38,935 bases of DNA from Candidatus Aenigmatarchaeota archaeon. GTDB taxonomy: Archaea; Aenigmatarchaeota; Aenigmatarchaeia; GW2011-AR5. The stretch covers positions 1 to 38,935 of the forward strand of contig JAGVVU010000013.1 in NCBI GenBank assembly GCA_018304605.1, written 5' to 3'. This document shows, piece after piece, positions 1 through 8,079 of the stretch (position 1 is its first letter; every line of letters begins with the position of its first letter). Position numbers and translations under genes: made by a program. Below the pieces are notes generated by a model, which worked only from the letters and a program-made list of their open reading frames with translations, did no database searches and was not told where the DNA came from.

Positions 1-43
1 TGTAGAAAGTCGCATAGAAGAAATATCCAGCGAGAGGATTTAA
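1..43 (+). CDS. C-terminal tail of an upstream gene (partial)
   Basis: Reading from base 2, an open frame runs 13 codons (ending in residues SSERI) to a TAA at 41-43, directly before an AT-rich promoter. This looks like the end of a gene that begins outside the window. The piece is too short to identify, and another frame also stops nearby, so the frame choice is tentative. Confidence 0.3.
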   Translation, partial: VESRIEEISSERI

Positions 44-75
44 GGTAAAATCTTTAGGACAACGTCATCCCTAAA

Positions 76-116
76 TCTTTATATACTTTTAGTGTTCATG
101 TTATACTAAATAAATA
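76..116 (+). promoter_or_regulatory. Promoter region of the 102-aa gene
   Basis: Two TATA-like boxes are visible, TTTATATACTTTT near 78-90 and TTATACTAAATAAA near 103-116. Either would place a start site at roughly 110-140, upstream of the GTG at 178. No clear ribosome binding site precedes that GTG. Confidence 0.5.
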
Positions 117-177
117 AAGACGTGGTTTTGCAAGGTGTTTAGAAATTAGGATAGAAATACGGAAGAACGGCGCCGCC

Positions 178-486
178 GTGATCATAACATTCGATACGCA
201 GGCGGACAAGTTCGACTCGGACTATGAGCGCAATAAATTCTTCCGTAAGCTCCACGGATGGAACCAGGTCGTGCCTTCCGGCGGCAAGCGCTATGAATAC
301 AGGCGGCACGGGATTCTGGACGAGGTGCCCCACATCAAGGTGGCCGACTCAGCATTCATTGTCGCAATGGAGCACATGAAGAGGATGGAGACTTTCTTCA
401 ATGAGTGGCATGAGAAGGTGCACTGCGAGATGATGAAAATAATGATGGACCCCGAGCAGATGAGGAAATTACTGGCCAGGGAATAA
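178..486 (+). CDS. Conserved small protein of unknown function
   Basis: This 102-aa soluble protein has no signal peptide or membrane segment. The first half is rich in charged and aromatic residues (FDTQADKFD, RNKFFRKLHGW). The second half is helical and Met-rich (EHMKRMETFF, MMKIMMDPEQM). It resembles uncharacterised small archaeal proteins, but I cannot name a family with certainty. The start is a GTG; the frame is open upstream to a stop at 139-141 with no ATG, so the true start could be an unusual codon a little earlier. It lies about 50 bp before cdc48 on the same strand and may be co-transcribed with it. Function unknown. Confidence 0.7.
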   Translation: MIITFDTQADKFDSDYERNKFFRKLHGWNQVVPSGGKRYEYRRHGILDEVPHIKVADSAFIVAMEHMKRMETFFNEWHEKVHCEMMKIMMDPEQMRKLLARE

Positions 487-540
487 TGTCAAATAAATAA
501 CATTGCAAACCATAATTATAATGAAAATCGGGTGATATTC

Positions 541-2805
541 ATGACAGAAGACGTAAAACTTAGGGTCGGAGAACTGACGGAGAGGGGAGACTTTGGCCGG
601 GGCATAATAAGGATTTCCGCGAAGGATATGAAACGGATAGGAATAACAGAAGGGGATATAATAGAATTAGAAGGAAAAAGAAAGACAGCTGCAATAGCAG
701 TGCGCGCTTATCCCGTTGACATAGGGCTGGACATAGTCAGGATGGACGGGCTTGAGAGAAGAAATTGCGGCGCGGGCATAGGAGAATCTGTCAAGGTGAA
801 AAAAGCCGCGGTGGCAGAGGCGAAATCGGTCACAATAGCTCCGGCACGAAAAGGCATAATTATACACATGGGCGGCAATCTGATAAAGCAGAATATTCTC
901 ATGAGACCTCTCCTCACAGGAGACATAATAATCCCGAATCCCATCGTCCAGGACCGAAGATCGAACAGCGTATTCGAGCAGTTTTTTGGCATGGATTTCG
1001 GCGAATTCCTGTTCACGCCATTCGGCGAGGAGAAATTCGTAGTTGTGGCGACGGAGCCGAAAGGAATAGTGCGCGTTACAAGGGCTACTGATGTCGAGCT
1101 GCTTCCGCAGGTCACGAAACCTCTCGAAGAGGAGAGGATTCCGGAAGTCACGTACGAGGACCTTGGCGGGCTGCACGAGGAAGTGAAGAAGGTAAGGGAA
1201 ATGATCGAGCTGCCGCTGAAGCACCCCGAGCTTTTCGAGCGCCTAGGCATCGAGCCGCCGAAAGGAATACTTCTTCACGGGCCTCCCGGATCGGGCAAGA
1301 CGCTTCTGGCGAAAGCTGTGGCAAACGAGAGCGGCGCAAAGTTTTTTGTGATAAACGGCCCTGAAGTCATGAGCAAGTTCTATGGCGAATCAGAGGAGAA
1401 CCTTCGCAAGATTTTCGAGCAGGCGGAGAAGAGCGCGCCGAGCATAGTTTTCATAGACGAGATAGACTCGATCGCGCCCAAGCGTGAGGAGGGCAAGGGA
1501 GAAGTCGAGAAAAGAGTGGTCAGCCAGCTGCTCACGCTTCTCGATGGACTGAAAGCCCGCGGCAAAGTCATAGTTATCGGCGCGACGAACATACCAAATT
1601 CGCTTGATCCTGCATTGAGAAGGCCGGGACGCTTCGACCGGGAAATTGAGCTAGGCGTGCCGAACAAGGAGGGAAGAAAAGAAATACTCCAGATCCATAC
1701 GCGCGGAATGCCGCTAAACAAGAACGTGGATCTCATTCAGATAGCCGAGATCACCCATGGCTACGTCGGCGCTGACATAACGGCGCTCTGCAAGGAGGCT
1801 GCAATGCACGCTCTCCGAAGGGTGCTGCCGGACATAGGGTCGATAAAGGGGGACAGACCGATACCTCAGGAGGTACTCAAGAACCTGATCGTGACAAAGG
1901 AAGATTTTGATTATTCGATGAAGATGGTGGAGCCTTCCGCGATGCGAGAAGTTCTGATAGAAATTCCGAAAGTAAAGTGGGAAGACATCGGTGGATTGGG
2001 GGAAGTGAAGGACTCAATGAAAGAAGTCATCGAGTGGCCGCTGAAATATCCGGACTCTTTCAAGAGGCTGGGCATAAAGCCTCCTACCGGGGTGCTGCTT
2101 TTTGGCCCTCCGGGATGCGGAAAGACGCTGCTTGCCAAGGCTGTAGCCAATGAGAGCGGCGCGAATTTCATATCTGTAAAAGGCCCTGAATTGCTGTCGA
2201 TGTGGGTCGGTGAATCAGAAAAGCATATCCGCGATGTTTTCCGCCGGGCGAAGCAAGTCGCGCCCGCGATAATATTTTTCGACGAGGTAGACGCGCTAGT
2301 GCCGAGGAGGGGAATGTCGCAGGGGGACAATGTTTCTGAACGTGTGGTCAGCCAGCTGCTTGCAGAAATATCAGGATTGGAAGACCTTCATGACGTGGTT
2401 GTCGTGGCAGCAACAAACAGGCCGGATATAGTTGACCCGGCCCTGCTCAGACCTGGCAGGTTCGACAGGCAGATACTTGTGCCAACGCCCGATGAGAAGT
2501 CCAGACTGGCGATACTCAATGTGCATACCCATGACATGCCGCTTTCGGGCGATATAGACCTGAAGAAACTGGCAAGAGAGACCATCGGATACTCCGGCGC
2601 AGACCTCAATGCACTTGTCCGCGAGGCTGGACTGAACGCCATGAGAAAAGATACAAACGCGCAAGAAGTTACCAAGCCGGATTTCGAGAGATCCCTGAAG
2701 GAAATAAAGCCTTCTGTAAGCGAAGAAATGAACCAATTTTACGAGAGCATACTGAAGAGAAGAAAAGCCCAGGTTATCGAGGAAGAGATTAATTACACAG
2801 GATAA
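541..2805 (+). CDS. cdc48: Cdc48/p97-type AAA ATPase (VCP-like)
   Basis: A 754-aa protein with the complete Cdc48 architecture. An N-terminal double-psi-barrel substrate domain (about residues 1-180) is followed by AAA domain D1 with Walker A GPPGSGKT and Walker B FIDEID, then D2 with Walker A GPPGCGKT and Walker B FFDEVD. Each AAA domain has its arginine-finger region ([16 protein letters not shown]). The family forms hexameric unfoldases that extract or unfold proteins and feed the proteasome. I chose ATG 541 rather than the in-frame GTG at 532 because GGGTGAT at 528-534 is a good ribosome binding site 6 nt upstream of it. Length and motifs are normal, so the call is secure. Confidence 0.97.
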   Translation: MTEDVKLRVGELTERGDFGRGIIRISAKDMKRIGITEGDIIELEGKRKTAAIAVRAYPVDIGLDIVRMDGLERRNCGAGIGESVKVKKAAVAEAKSVTIAPARKGIIIHMGGNLIKQNILMRPLLTGDIIIPNPIVQDRRSNSVFEQFFGMDFGEFLFTPFGEEKFVVVATEPKGIVRVTRATDVELLPQVTKPLEEERIPEVTYEDLGGLHEEVKKVREMIELPLKHPELFERLGIEPPKGILLHGPPGSGKTLLAKAVANESGAKFFVINGPEVMSKFYGESEENLRKIFEQAEKSAPSIVFIDEIDSIAPKREEGKGEVEKRVVSQLLTLLDGLKARGKVIVIGATNIPNSLDPALRRPGRFDREIELGVPNKEGRKEILQIHTRGMPLNKNVDLIQIAEITHGYVGADITALCKEAAMHALRRVLPDIGSIKGDRPIPQEVLKNLIVTKEDFDYSMKMVEPSAMREVLIEIPKVKWEDIGGLGEVKDSMKEVIEWPLKYPDSFKRLGIKPPTGVLLFGPPGCGKTLLAKAVANESGANFISVKGPELLSMWVGESEKHIRDVFRRAKQVAPAIIFFDEVDALVPRRGMSQGDNVSERVVSQLLAEISGLEDLHDVVVVAATNRPDIVDPALLRPGRFDRQILVPTPDEKSRLAILNVHTHDMPLSGDIDLKKLARETIGYSGADLNALVREAGLNAMRKDTNAQEVTKPDFERSLKEIKPSVSEEMNQFYESILKRRKAQVIEEEINYTG

Positions 2806-2846
2806 GGCCCGTCAAAAGAACCATATTGCGAATTCAGGCGAATTAC

Positions 2847-3029
2847 ATGAAATGCATAGTTTGCGAAAAGAACGCGGAAAGGACAGCGATACGGCAGGAT
2901 ATAGAGGCGGCTTTTTGCGAACGCCACTATTGCACTGAACCGGAGGTTCGTGCAAATTGTGCGGATGCGGGGCATTCGGTACAACATCCAAGGCAGTGCA
3001 TCTTCATAACTGTCTGCCTGTGCTATTAG
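2847..3029 (+). CDS. Small C-x2-C / C-x2-H zinc-binding protein, possibly frameshifted
   Basis: A 60-aa ORF beginning MKCIVCEKNAERTAI with C3, C6, C24 and H27 in the arrangement of a small zinc-binding knuckle. The same four ligands at identical spacing occur in the 38-aa protein at 3599-3715. After about residue 34 the sequence looks unlike a structured protein. The overlapping frame encodes a second Cys/His cluster (CKLCGCGAFGTTSKAVHLHN, from 2951) that runs on without a stop into the next gene. One missing base near 2945-2953 would therefore join this zinc knuckle to a second one and to the HExxH gene. Either this is a microprotein or the N-terminal part of a frameshifted fusion. Confidence 0.55.
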   Translation: MKCIVCEKNAERTAIRQDIEAAFCERHYCTEPEVRANCADAGHSVQHPRQCIFITVCLCY

Positions 3030-3049
3030 TTGAATTCTTTGGTGATCTG

Positions 3050-3529
3050 ATGAAAACAGTGCGCGAAGATTTCGAGAACGCAAAGAATGTGAAAGAGATA
3101 TTCGAAGTAGTCAAGGATGCGGTCAGGCTGTCACTCAATGAGTCCCGTGCCGGCATCGACCTTGGACTGATAGATCTTGGCAACGGCCACGGCCAGCTGC
3201 TTAGCGCGTATTACCCCGTCGGCTCGAATATTATCGTACTGAACAAGACGCCGCTCAAGCGCGTCACAGAGACCAGGCCCGACCTGATGAAGCCGTATGT
3301 TTTCGTCGTCCTGCTGCATGAATACATCCATTCTCTAGGTTATCTTGACGAGAATACAGTCAGGAAGCTAACGCATGGCATAACTAAATCCATATTCAAC
3401 GGGTCGACCATAACGGAGATGGCGAAGGACATGACAAAGTTCTTCCCACTCCTGCTCTATCCGGGCGGACATCCAGCAAACGGCAAGATGCACGTCATAG
3501 AGCTTGAGCAGCCAGATTACATTGGATGA
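3050..3529 (+). CDS. HExxH-type putative metalloprotease
   Basis: A 159-aa soluble protein with a zincin signature, LLHEYIHSLGYLDE, in which two His and the Glu of HExxH would bind and activate zinc at about residues 88-92. The upstream part is helical and the C-terminus contains KFFPLLLYPGG. No signal peptide is present, so it would act in the cytoplasm. ATG 3050 is preceded by GGTGAT at 3041-3046, but the frame is open further upstream through a Cys/His-rich segment, so an N-terminal zinc-finger fusion is possible. It is flanked on both sides by small C-x2-C/C-x2-H proteins. Substrate unknown; metalloprotease activity is inferred from the motif alone. Confidence 0.75.
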   Translation: MKTVREDFENAKNVKEIFEVVKDAVRLSLNESRAGIDLGLIDLGNGHGQLLSAYYPVGSNIIVLNKTPLKRVTETRPDLMKPYVFVVLLHEYIHSLGYLDENTVRKLTHGITKSIFNGSTITEMAKDMTKFFPLLLYPGGHPANGKMHVIELEQPDYIG

Positions 3530-3598
3530 TGAATTGTCAAATCTAACTTCTACGCTTGTACCAAAACCAGTATTAAAGGCGCCTGCCAATTTTCTATC

Positions 3599-3715
3599 AT
3601 GACATGCATGGCCTGCGGTCAGAGGGCGGTTGCCATCGTCGTGAGAAAGGGCATAGAAGTCGCGTTCTGCACGGTACATATGCCTGTTAGGATTGTGGCA
3701 ACAGTCAAAGCATAA
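3599..3715 (+). CDS. 38-aa C-x2-C / C-x2-H zinc-knuckle microprotein
   Basis: A short ORF starting MTCMACGQRAVAIVV, with C3, C6, C24 and H27. Its first 27 residues align without gaps to the protein at 2847, including an (I)E(V/A)AFC motif before the second ligand pair. A TATA-like box (AGTATTAAAGG) at about 3568-3578 puts the expected start site at the ATG, consistent with a leaderless mRNA. The duplication of the ligand pattern around the HExxH gene is the main argument that it is real. Function unknown. Confidence 0.55.
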   Translation: MTCMACGQRAVAIVVRKGIEVAFCTVHMPVRIVATVKA

Positions 3716-3776
3716 CCAAGAATAGCGCGAAGTCATAAGCAACAGTAAAGCGCCTGCGACTGCTCAACTAAATACT

Positions 3777-4343
3777 TTATTTCTCTAATATTTCCAGGAC
3801 TTTGTCTCTCAATTTTTCAAATTTAATGTAACCGGCCCTTTTATTGAAGTGACCTGCATTCGGCACAAAATCTAACTTTACGTCAAGATTTTTTGCTAGC
3901 GCTTCACCGTTTCCGAGGGATACATAAGGGTCGTCATTCGACTGAAAAACTACAAAGCGACCTGCTTTCTTTTTTATTTCATGCCAATTGAATGAAAAGC
4001 CGCAAAAGCTGCTATCACGGTCATAGTTTAAAATAGGGCGGATCCCCACAGGCGTCCCGATGAAGAATGCAGCTTTCACCGGGTGCGTTAATCTTTCAAG
4101 AATACGCAACGTAAAAACTCCACCTAAGCTGTGACCAATGATCACTGTTTCTTCATTGATATATTTTTCATATTCCCTGAGAACTTCAAACCATTCTGAT
4201 ATTTTTGAAGGCACTACCGGCGGCGAAGGAAATTGTGGCACGAAGACTTTGCAACCTTTTTGCTCCAACTCATGCTTCAGCCACGGAAACCAGTTTTCTT
4301 CTGGATATCCTTCTGTTCCATGGAAGATAAAAATAGTTTGCAT
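3777..4343 (-). CDS. RBBP9/YdeN-like serine alpha/beta hydrolase
   Basis: A 188-aa cytoplasmic alpha/beta hydrolase that starts directly with the first strand and oxyanion region (IFIFHGTEGYPEENWFPWL). The nucleophile elbow is GHSLGG (Ser at about residue 97), the acid lies in SNDDPYV and the catalytic His in NAGHFNKRAG, so the triad is complete. Length and order match the RBBP9/YdeN family of small serine hydrolases, whose natural substrates are mostly unknown. The frame has a clear ATG start with an AT-rich stretch just upstream. It follows the degenerate amidotransferase gene by 12 bp on the same strand, so the two are probably co-transcribed. Confidence 0.9.
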   Translation of the reverse strand: MQTIFIFHGTEGYPEENWFPWLKHELEQKGCKVFVPQFPSPPVVPSKISEWFEVLREYEKYINEETVIIGHSLGGVFTLRILERLTHPVKAAFFIGTPVGIRPILNYDRDSSFCGFSFNWHEIKKKAGRFVVFQSNDDPYVSLGNGEALAKNLDVKLDFVPNAGHFNKRAGYIKFEKLRDKVLEILEK

Positions 4344-4355
4344 AAAAATGCCAGT

Positions 4356-4886
4356 TTATTTTCCACTGTGATACTTTTCCCATACCTCGACGAACTTCAC
4401 GAAGTTGTCTATTATCTTCGTCCCGTCCGCGCCCATCTCCGGGTTGAAGTGCACGCCGAAGAACGGCTTCTCGACTTCTCCTATAATCTCCGGGTATTTT
4501 GATGACGCGAACACCTCGAAGTTCTCGGGCAGCTCGTCTATGACCCCGTCGCAGTTGCTGAACGCCACGAACATCTTCTTCATGTCCAGAGTCAGCGAAC
4601 AGGGATGGTCGATCTTGACGCGGACCTGCTTCTCCGGCTTTCCCTTGGAAGCTTTTGCGCCGTAAGCCCCGACCAGAAATATTGAGGCTGCACCGATGGC
4701 GAGAAGAGGCTTGTCAGTGCCCTTGATTATTTTCTCGTTGTGCTTATGGTTCTTCATGTCGCCGTCAGAAAGGATAAAAGCAGACGCCTTCATGTCGGCC
4801 TTCTCGGGCTTGACAACGACCTTTTGCCCGCGCACAAGCCGGGCTATCTGCTCGGCGCCTTTTCCGTTGTCGACTATCTGAAGCAT
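4356..4886 (-). CDS. Degenerate class I glutamine amidotransferase (GuaA-like, catalytically dead)
   Basis: A 176-aa protein with the fold landmarks of the separate archaeal GMP synthase amidotransferase subunit: an N-terminal IVDNGKGAEQIARLVR, a central ILSDGD, and a C-terminal GVHFNPEMGADGTKIIDNF. The catalytic residues are replaced. The nucleophile motif G-I-C-x-G-H is here AIGAASIF with no Cys, and the His of HPE is Asn in FNPE. Glutamine hydrolysis should therefore be lost, and a regulatory or structural role is more likely. A TATA-like GCTTAAAAGCTTT near 4904-4916 fits a leaderless ATG. No GMP synthase synthetase domain is in the window. Confidence 0.8.
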   Translation of the reverse strand: MLQIVDNGKGAEQIARLVRGQKVVVKPEKADMKASAFILSDGDMKNHKHNEKIIKGTDKPLLAIGAASIFLVGAYGAKASKGKPEKQVRVKIDHPCSLTLDMKKMFVAFSNCDGVIDELPENFEVFASSKYPEIIGEVEKPFFGVHFNPEMGADGTKIIDNFVKFVEVWEKYHSGK

Positions 4887-4976
4887 AATTAGAATTCGCT
4901 CATAAAGCTTTTAAGCATGAACTGATGAAAAACCAATGGTTCTTCTATAAAAACTTTTTATTCGCCAAGGCGCAAG

Positions 4977-5309
4977 ATGAGATTAATGATAATCAAGTCT
5001 TCAAAGCTGCCAAGCAAGAAGCGCGGCAACATGAAAATAACTGAATACAAGATAAACACGGATTTCAGCGGGGCGCTAATAGAGATAAAAGGAAGGCATG
5101 GAAAAATCAAATGCACTGCCGAGGACAGAATTTACTTCATAGTTTCAGGAACCGGCAAGTTCATCATTGGCGGGAAGAGCGCTTCCGTATCAAAGAATGA
5201 CGTGGTCTTTATCCCTGAGAATACGCCTTATGATATTTCTGGAAAATTAAGATATTTTCTGATTTCCAGCCCCGAATTTCACCCGAGCCATGACGTATCG
5301 CTTGAATAA
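4977..5309 (+). CDS. Small single-domain cupin protein
   Basis: A 110-aa protein with one cupin beta-barrel. The first motif is degenerate (GRHGKIKCTAEDRIYFIVSGTGKFIIGG) and the second lies in VSKNDVVFIPENTPYDI. Few His ligands remain, so metal binding is uncertain. A TATA box, CTATAAAAAC, at 4945-4954 puts transcription start almost on the ATG at 4977, giving a leaderless mRNA; ATG 4986 is an alternative. It ends one base before the converging map gene. Related small archaeal cupins are uncharacterised; a ligand-binding or isomerase role is only a guess. Confidence 0.8.
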   Translation: MRLMIIKSSKLPSKKRGNMKITEYKINTDFSGALIEIKGRHGKIKCTAEDRIYFIVSGTGKFIIGGKSASVSKNDVVFIPENTPYDISGKLRYFLISSPEFHPSHDVSLE

Positions 5310-5310
5310 T

Positions 5311-6219
5311 CTATTTTGTTATTATTATCGGCTCGTCTCTTACTATTATTGTATGCTCTGCCTGGCTCACCATGCCGGCTTTTGCCTCGCGCAGCACAGG
5401 ATAGCTGTACAGCACGCCTCGCTGCACCAATTCGCGCAACGCCATCCGCACCCTGAACAGGGAATCGGGAACACCAGACTGCCTGGCTTCCTCCGACAGC
5501 AGCCATCGCTCCGCGAAAGGCAGGCCGTTGTAGCGGGCGACATACGACGCAATCCTCTTCGCATCCATGCTGCGGACGGGCTTGTCTGCGGAGAAGGAAA
5601 ATATCATAACTTCCGGCGTATCTTTTACATGGCCAACGCCATTAGTTGCAAAGGGCTCTATTGCGATCACTTGCCCGTCTGATAAGCGATAATCATTCCT
5701 CAATGCAATATTGGGAATGCTCGGCTCCTTGTGCTCCACGTAGCGGTCGAGTCCATGGCCCGTAAGATTCTCTACAGGAACGAAGCCCGAATTTCTTATG
5801 GCATCTTCGATTGCCTTGGAAATATCACCTATTGCAGCTCCCGGCTTTACCAAATCAACGGCTGCGGCTAGCGCATCCTTGGCAGCTTTTAACAAGCCAT
5901 CGTGCTGGCCGAAGTCGACCGTTATTGCCGTGTCGGCTATGTATCCATCTATGTGTGCGCCCACATCTATCTTCAGCACATCGTCTCCTGATATTTTTGT
6001 CTCGTCGTTGTGCTGCGGAGTATAATGAGCGGCGAACTCGTTCAATGACAGGTTAACAGGAAAAGCGGGCTCGGCTCCGGCTGAGCGCACCATGGCTTCG
6101 ACCTTCTCGGCAAGCTCAAGGAGCGGCATCCCGACTTTCGCGAGCTTCGCTGACTGCTCGCGGACTTCCGCAGCTATCTTGCCTGCCTTGATGTATTTTT
6201 CAAGAACTTCGTCGTTCAT
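5311..6219 (-). CDS. map: Methionine aminopeptidase, type II
   Basis: A 302-aa pita-bread-fold metallopeptidase that removes the initiator methionine from nascent proteins. Metal ligands are visible: the first Asp in DVGAHIDGY, the second in ADTAITV, the His in GHGLDRYVEH, Glu in AIEPFAT and the final Glu in QAEHTI. The insertion after the third ligand region and the winged-helix-like element (LPFAERWLLSEEARQS) are typical of archaeal type II enzymes. Length is normal. Its promoter overlaps that of the divergent pyrF gene. Confidence 0.96.
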   Translation of the reverse strand: MNDEVLEKYIKAGKIAAEVREQSAKLAKVGMPLLELAEKVEAMVRSAGAEPAFPVNLSLNEFAAHYTPQHNDETKISGDDVLKIDVGAHIDGYIADTAITVDFGQHDGLLKAAKDALAAAVDLVKPGAAIGDISKAIEDAIRNSGFVPVENLTGHGLDRYVEHKEPSIPNIALRNDYRLSDGQVIAIEPFATNGVGHVKDTPEVMIFSFSADKPVRSMDAKRIASYVARYNGLPFAERWLLSEEARQSGVPDSLFRVRMALRELVQRGVLYSYPVLREAKAGMVSQAEHTIIVRDEPIIITK

Positions 6220-6235
6220 TAGGATTACTTCGATG

Positions 6236-6252
6236 TCAAGATTAAATAGATT
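6236..6252. promoter_or_regulatory. Shared divergent TATA region between map and pyrF
   Basis: The AT-rich stretch GATTAAATAGATTTCAAAT lies about 25 nt from the map start on one strand and about 25 nt from the pyrF ATG on the other. Both transcripts would then be leaderless. Confidence 0.5.
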
Positions 6253-6270
6253 TCAAATATCCATCTTCCT

Positions 6271-6999
6271 ATGGTCGAGATGTTTTTTCTTGCACTGGAT
6301 TATGCAGAAGCCAGTCAGGCTGTTGATGCTGCAAAATATTCGATGGGAATATTAAGGCAAAGATTCGGAACTGAAATTGTTGATGGTATACCAGATAGTT
6401 ATGGTAAAGTCGGGCTAAAGCTGCCGCCAAACCTATTATACGAATCCATAGATCCCGTGCTCTGGAGCTTTTGTCGCGACAAGGCTAATTTCATTGACGC
6501 CAAGTTTTATGATGACCCTGTAGGAAGCGAAAGATCCATCAGGAGGCTACATCCAGTTTTGCCGGTTTCCTATTTCACAATAGCAGCGCCAATGGGTGTG
6601 CATATGATGAGGCAACATGTAAGATTTGCACACGAACTTGGAATGGAGGTTTTGGCTGCGACTGCGCATACTCATATGCCTCCTGGAGATGTCCGAGATA
6701 CCTATAATGTAGATTGCATTCCTGCAATATATTCCCTTGGGAACAACGCTTTAGAGGCCGGGTGCGATGGTATTGTCCTTGACGGGGAGGCGCTGAAAAA
6801 CCCGGACATCCAAGGGCTTCCTCTAAAAAAATTAGTCACAGGCATAAGGCTCAAGCTTCACGAGAGGCGCAGACAAAGCAGGATAACGCTTCTTGAGGAA
6901 GCGAAGGAACTGAAAGAACAGATGGATTACGCGGTTGTGAGCAGTGGATATTTGGACAAACCAGAAGAGCTGATTGAAATTTTCAAATCGCTCCTCTAA
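6271..6999 (+). CDS. pyrF: Orotidine 5'-phosphate decarboxylase
   Basis: A 242-aa TIM-barrel enzyme that decarboxylates OMP to UMP, the last step of de novo pyrimidine synthesis. The first strand LALDYAEASQAVDA carries the substrate Asp, and the catalytic DxKxxD motif is FIDAKFYDDP (about residues 73-82). The C-terminal phosphate-binding loop lies near VVSSGYLDKPEE. It is slightly longer than the usual 210-230 aa. The gene sits just upstream of pyrE on the same strand, so the last two enzymatic steps are paired. The ATG is placed by the TATA region at 6236-6252. Confidence 0.85.
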   Translation: MVEMFFLALDYAEASQAVDAAKYSMGILRQRFGTEIVDGIPDSYGKVGLKLPPNLLYESIDPVLWSFCRDKANFIDAKFYDDPVGSERSIRRLHPVLPVSYFTIAAPMGVHMMRQHVRFAHELGMEVLAATAHTHMPPGDVRDTYNVDCIPAIYSLGNNALEAGCDGIVLDGEALKNPDIQGLPLKKLVTGIRLKLHERRRQSRITLLEEAKELKEQMDYAVVSSGYLDKPEELIEIFKSLL

Positions 7000-7075
7000 T
7001 TTCATTAGAAGAAAATATTATTTGCTTTCGTATCTATAAATTGTTTTTAGACACTGTCGTCTTTATAAGACACAA

Positions 7076-7756
7076 TTGCCAATTAAGAGAGGGTTTATTT
7101 CTTATCAACGAACTAGGCAGCTCGCAAGGCGGATGTTGGAATCAGGAGCCCTTAAATTCGATATCAAGAACTATTTTGTCTGGAGCTCAGGGCACAGAAT
7201 GCCTGTCTATAACGATACTAGGCTCCTTCTCGGAGATTATGATACAAGGATGATGGTCTCTGAGGGATTTCAGGACACCATAAGGGAAAAACAGATAAAG
7301 TACGATATGATATTCGGCGTGGCAACTGCAGGCATATCTCCTGCAACAACTCTAGCTGACTCACTTAAGGCGCCGCTTGGATATGTAAGGAGCACTCCAA
7401 AAGGCTATGGACTCGGAAAAGCCGTGGAAGGACCCGACCCCTCAGGGAAGAAGACGCTTGTCGTTGAGGAACTCATATCAACAGGAAAAAGTGCCGCAAG
7501 AGCAATCAGCGAATTGAGGAAGTCCGGCGCACGAGTGAATCATTGCCTATCCATATTCAATTACAGCTTTTACATATCGCAAAGAATCTTCAACTGCATG
7601 GAGACATTCGATGATGATGTGCTGGAAGAGCCATGCACTGTCACATCCCTTGTCTACTGGGATACACTGATTGACGTTGCTGCTGAAATGAAATACGTCT
7701 CTGATACGCAGATCGGTCTTCTGAGAAAATGGAAGAAGGATCCTTTCAATAAGTAA
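7076..7756 (+). CDS. pyrE: Orotate phosphoribosyltransferase
   Basis: A type I phosphoribosyltransferase of 226 aa that joins orotate to PRPP to give OMP. The N-terminal part LARRMLESGALKF and the segment YFVWSSGHRMPVYNDTRLLL are typical of PyrE. The PRPP motif is KTLVVEELISTGKSAARA, with VVEE instead of the more common VVED. The C-terminus (about residues 170-226) is longer than in most PyrE proteins. The start is tentative: TTG 7076 keeps the N-terminal helix, while the next ATG (7133) would remove it. It pairs with pyrF upstream. Confidence 0.85.
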   Translation: MPIKRGFISYQRTRQLARRMLESGALKFDIKNYFVWSSGHRMPVYNDTRLLLGDYDTRMMVSEGFQDTIREKQIKYDMIFGVATAGISPATTLADSLKAPLGYVRSTPKGYGLGKAVEGPDPSGKKTLVVEELISTGKSAARAISELRKSGARVNHCLSIFNYSFYISQRIFNCMETFDDDVLEEPCTVTSLVYWDTLIDVAAEMKYVSDTQIGLLRKWKKDPFNK

Positions 7757-8035
7757 CTACCACCGAAAATGTTTATAATGCGTTATCAAATTTCTGAACA
7801 AAGGAGACTCAGCCAATTCTGGATAAGGGCAGTGGTCAACAATTGATATCATCCCTTCTCCTGTTTCTTGCGCTACGCTATCCCGAATTCCATAGTCACC
7901 CCAACCAGAAACCGCAGCCTGATGCCTGCTATCCAAGGCATGTAATTCATTAACATATCTGATTAGGGCATTATCGGCAAGCTGGTTACACTGACTGAAT
8001 TCAGTTAAAGCAAAAGGAAAAATAATCTGTATCAT
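7757..8035 (-). CDS. Small protein of unknown function
   Basis: A 92-aa ORF (MIQIIFPFALTEFSQ at the N-terminus) whose stop codon abuts the pyrE stop from the opposite strand. It contains several Trp, His and Gln residues and no membrane segment. A TATA-like TTTAAAT at about 8054-8061 lies 25 nt before the ATG at 8035, as expected for a leaderless mRNA, which supports it as a gene. I do not recognise a family. It could be a short domain fragment; function unknown. Confidence 0.5.
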   Translation of the reverse strand: MIQIIFPFALTEFSQCNQLADNALIRYVNELHALDSRHQAAVSGWGDYGIRDSVAQETGEGMISIVDHCPYPELAESPLFRNLITHYKHFRW

Positions 8036-8079
8036 TTTTCTAAAATTATACAAAAATGATTTAAACTAACAGGAAATGG

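Noticed and set aside
667-1224. Long ORF on the minus strand inside cdc48
   Set aside because: It is antisense to a clearly identified AAA ATPase and its product has no domain; a frame shadow.
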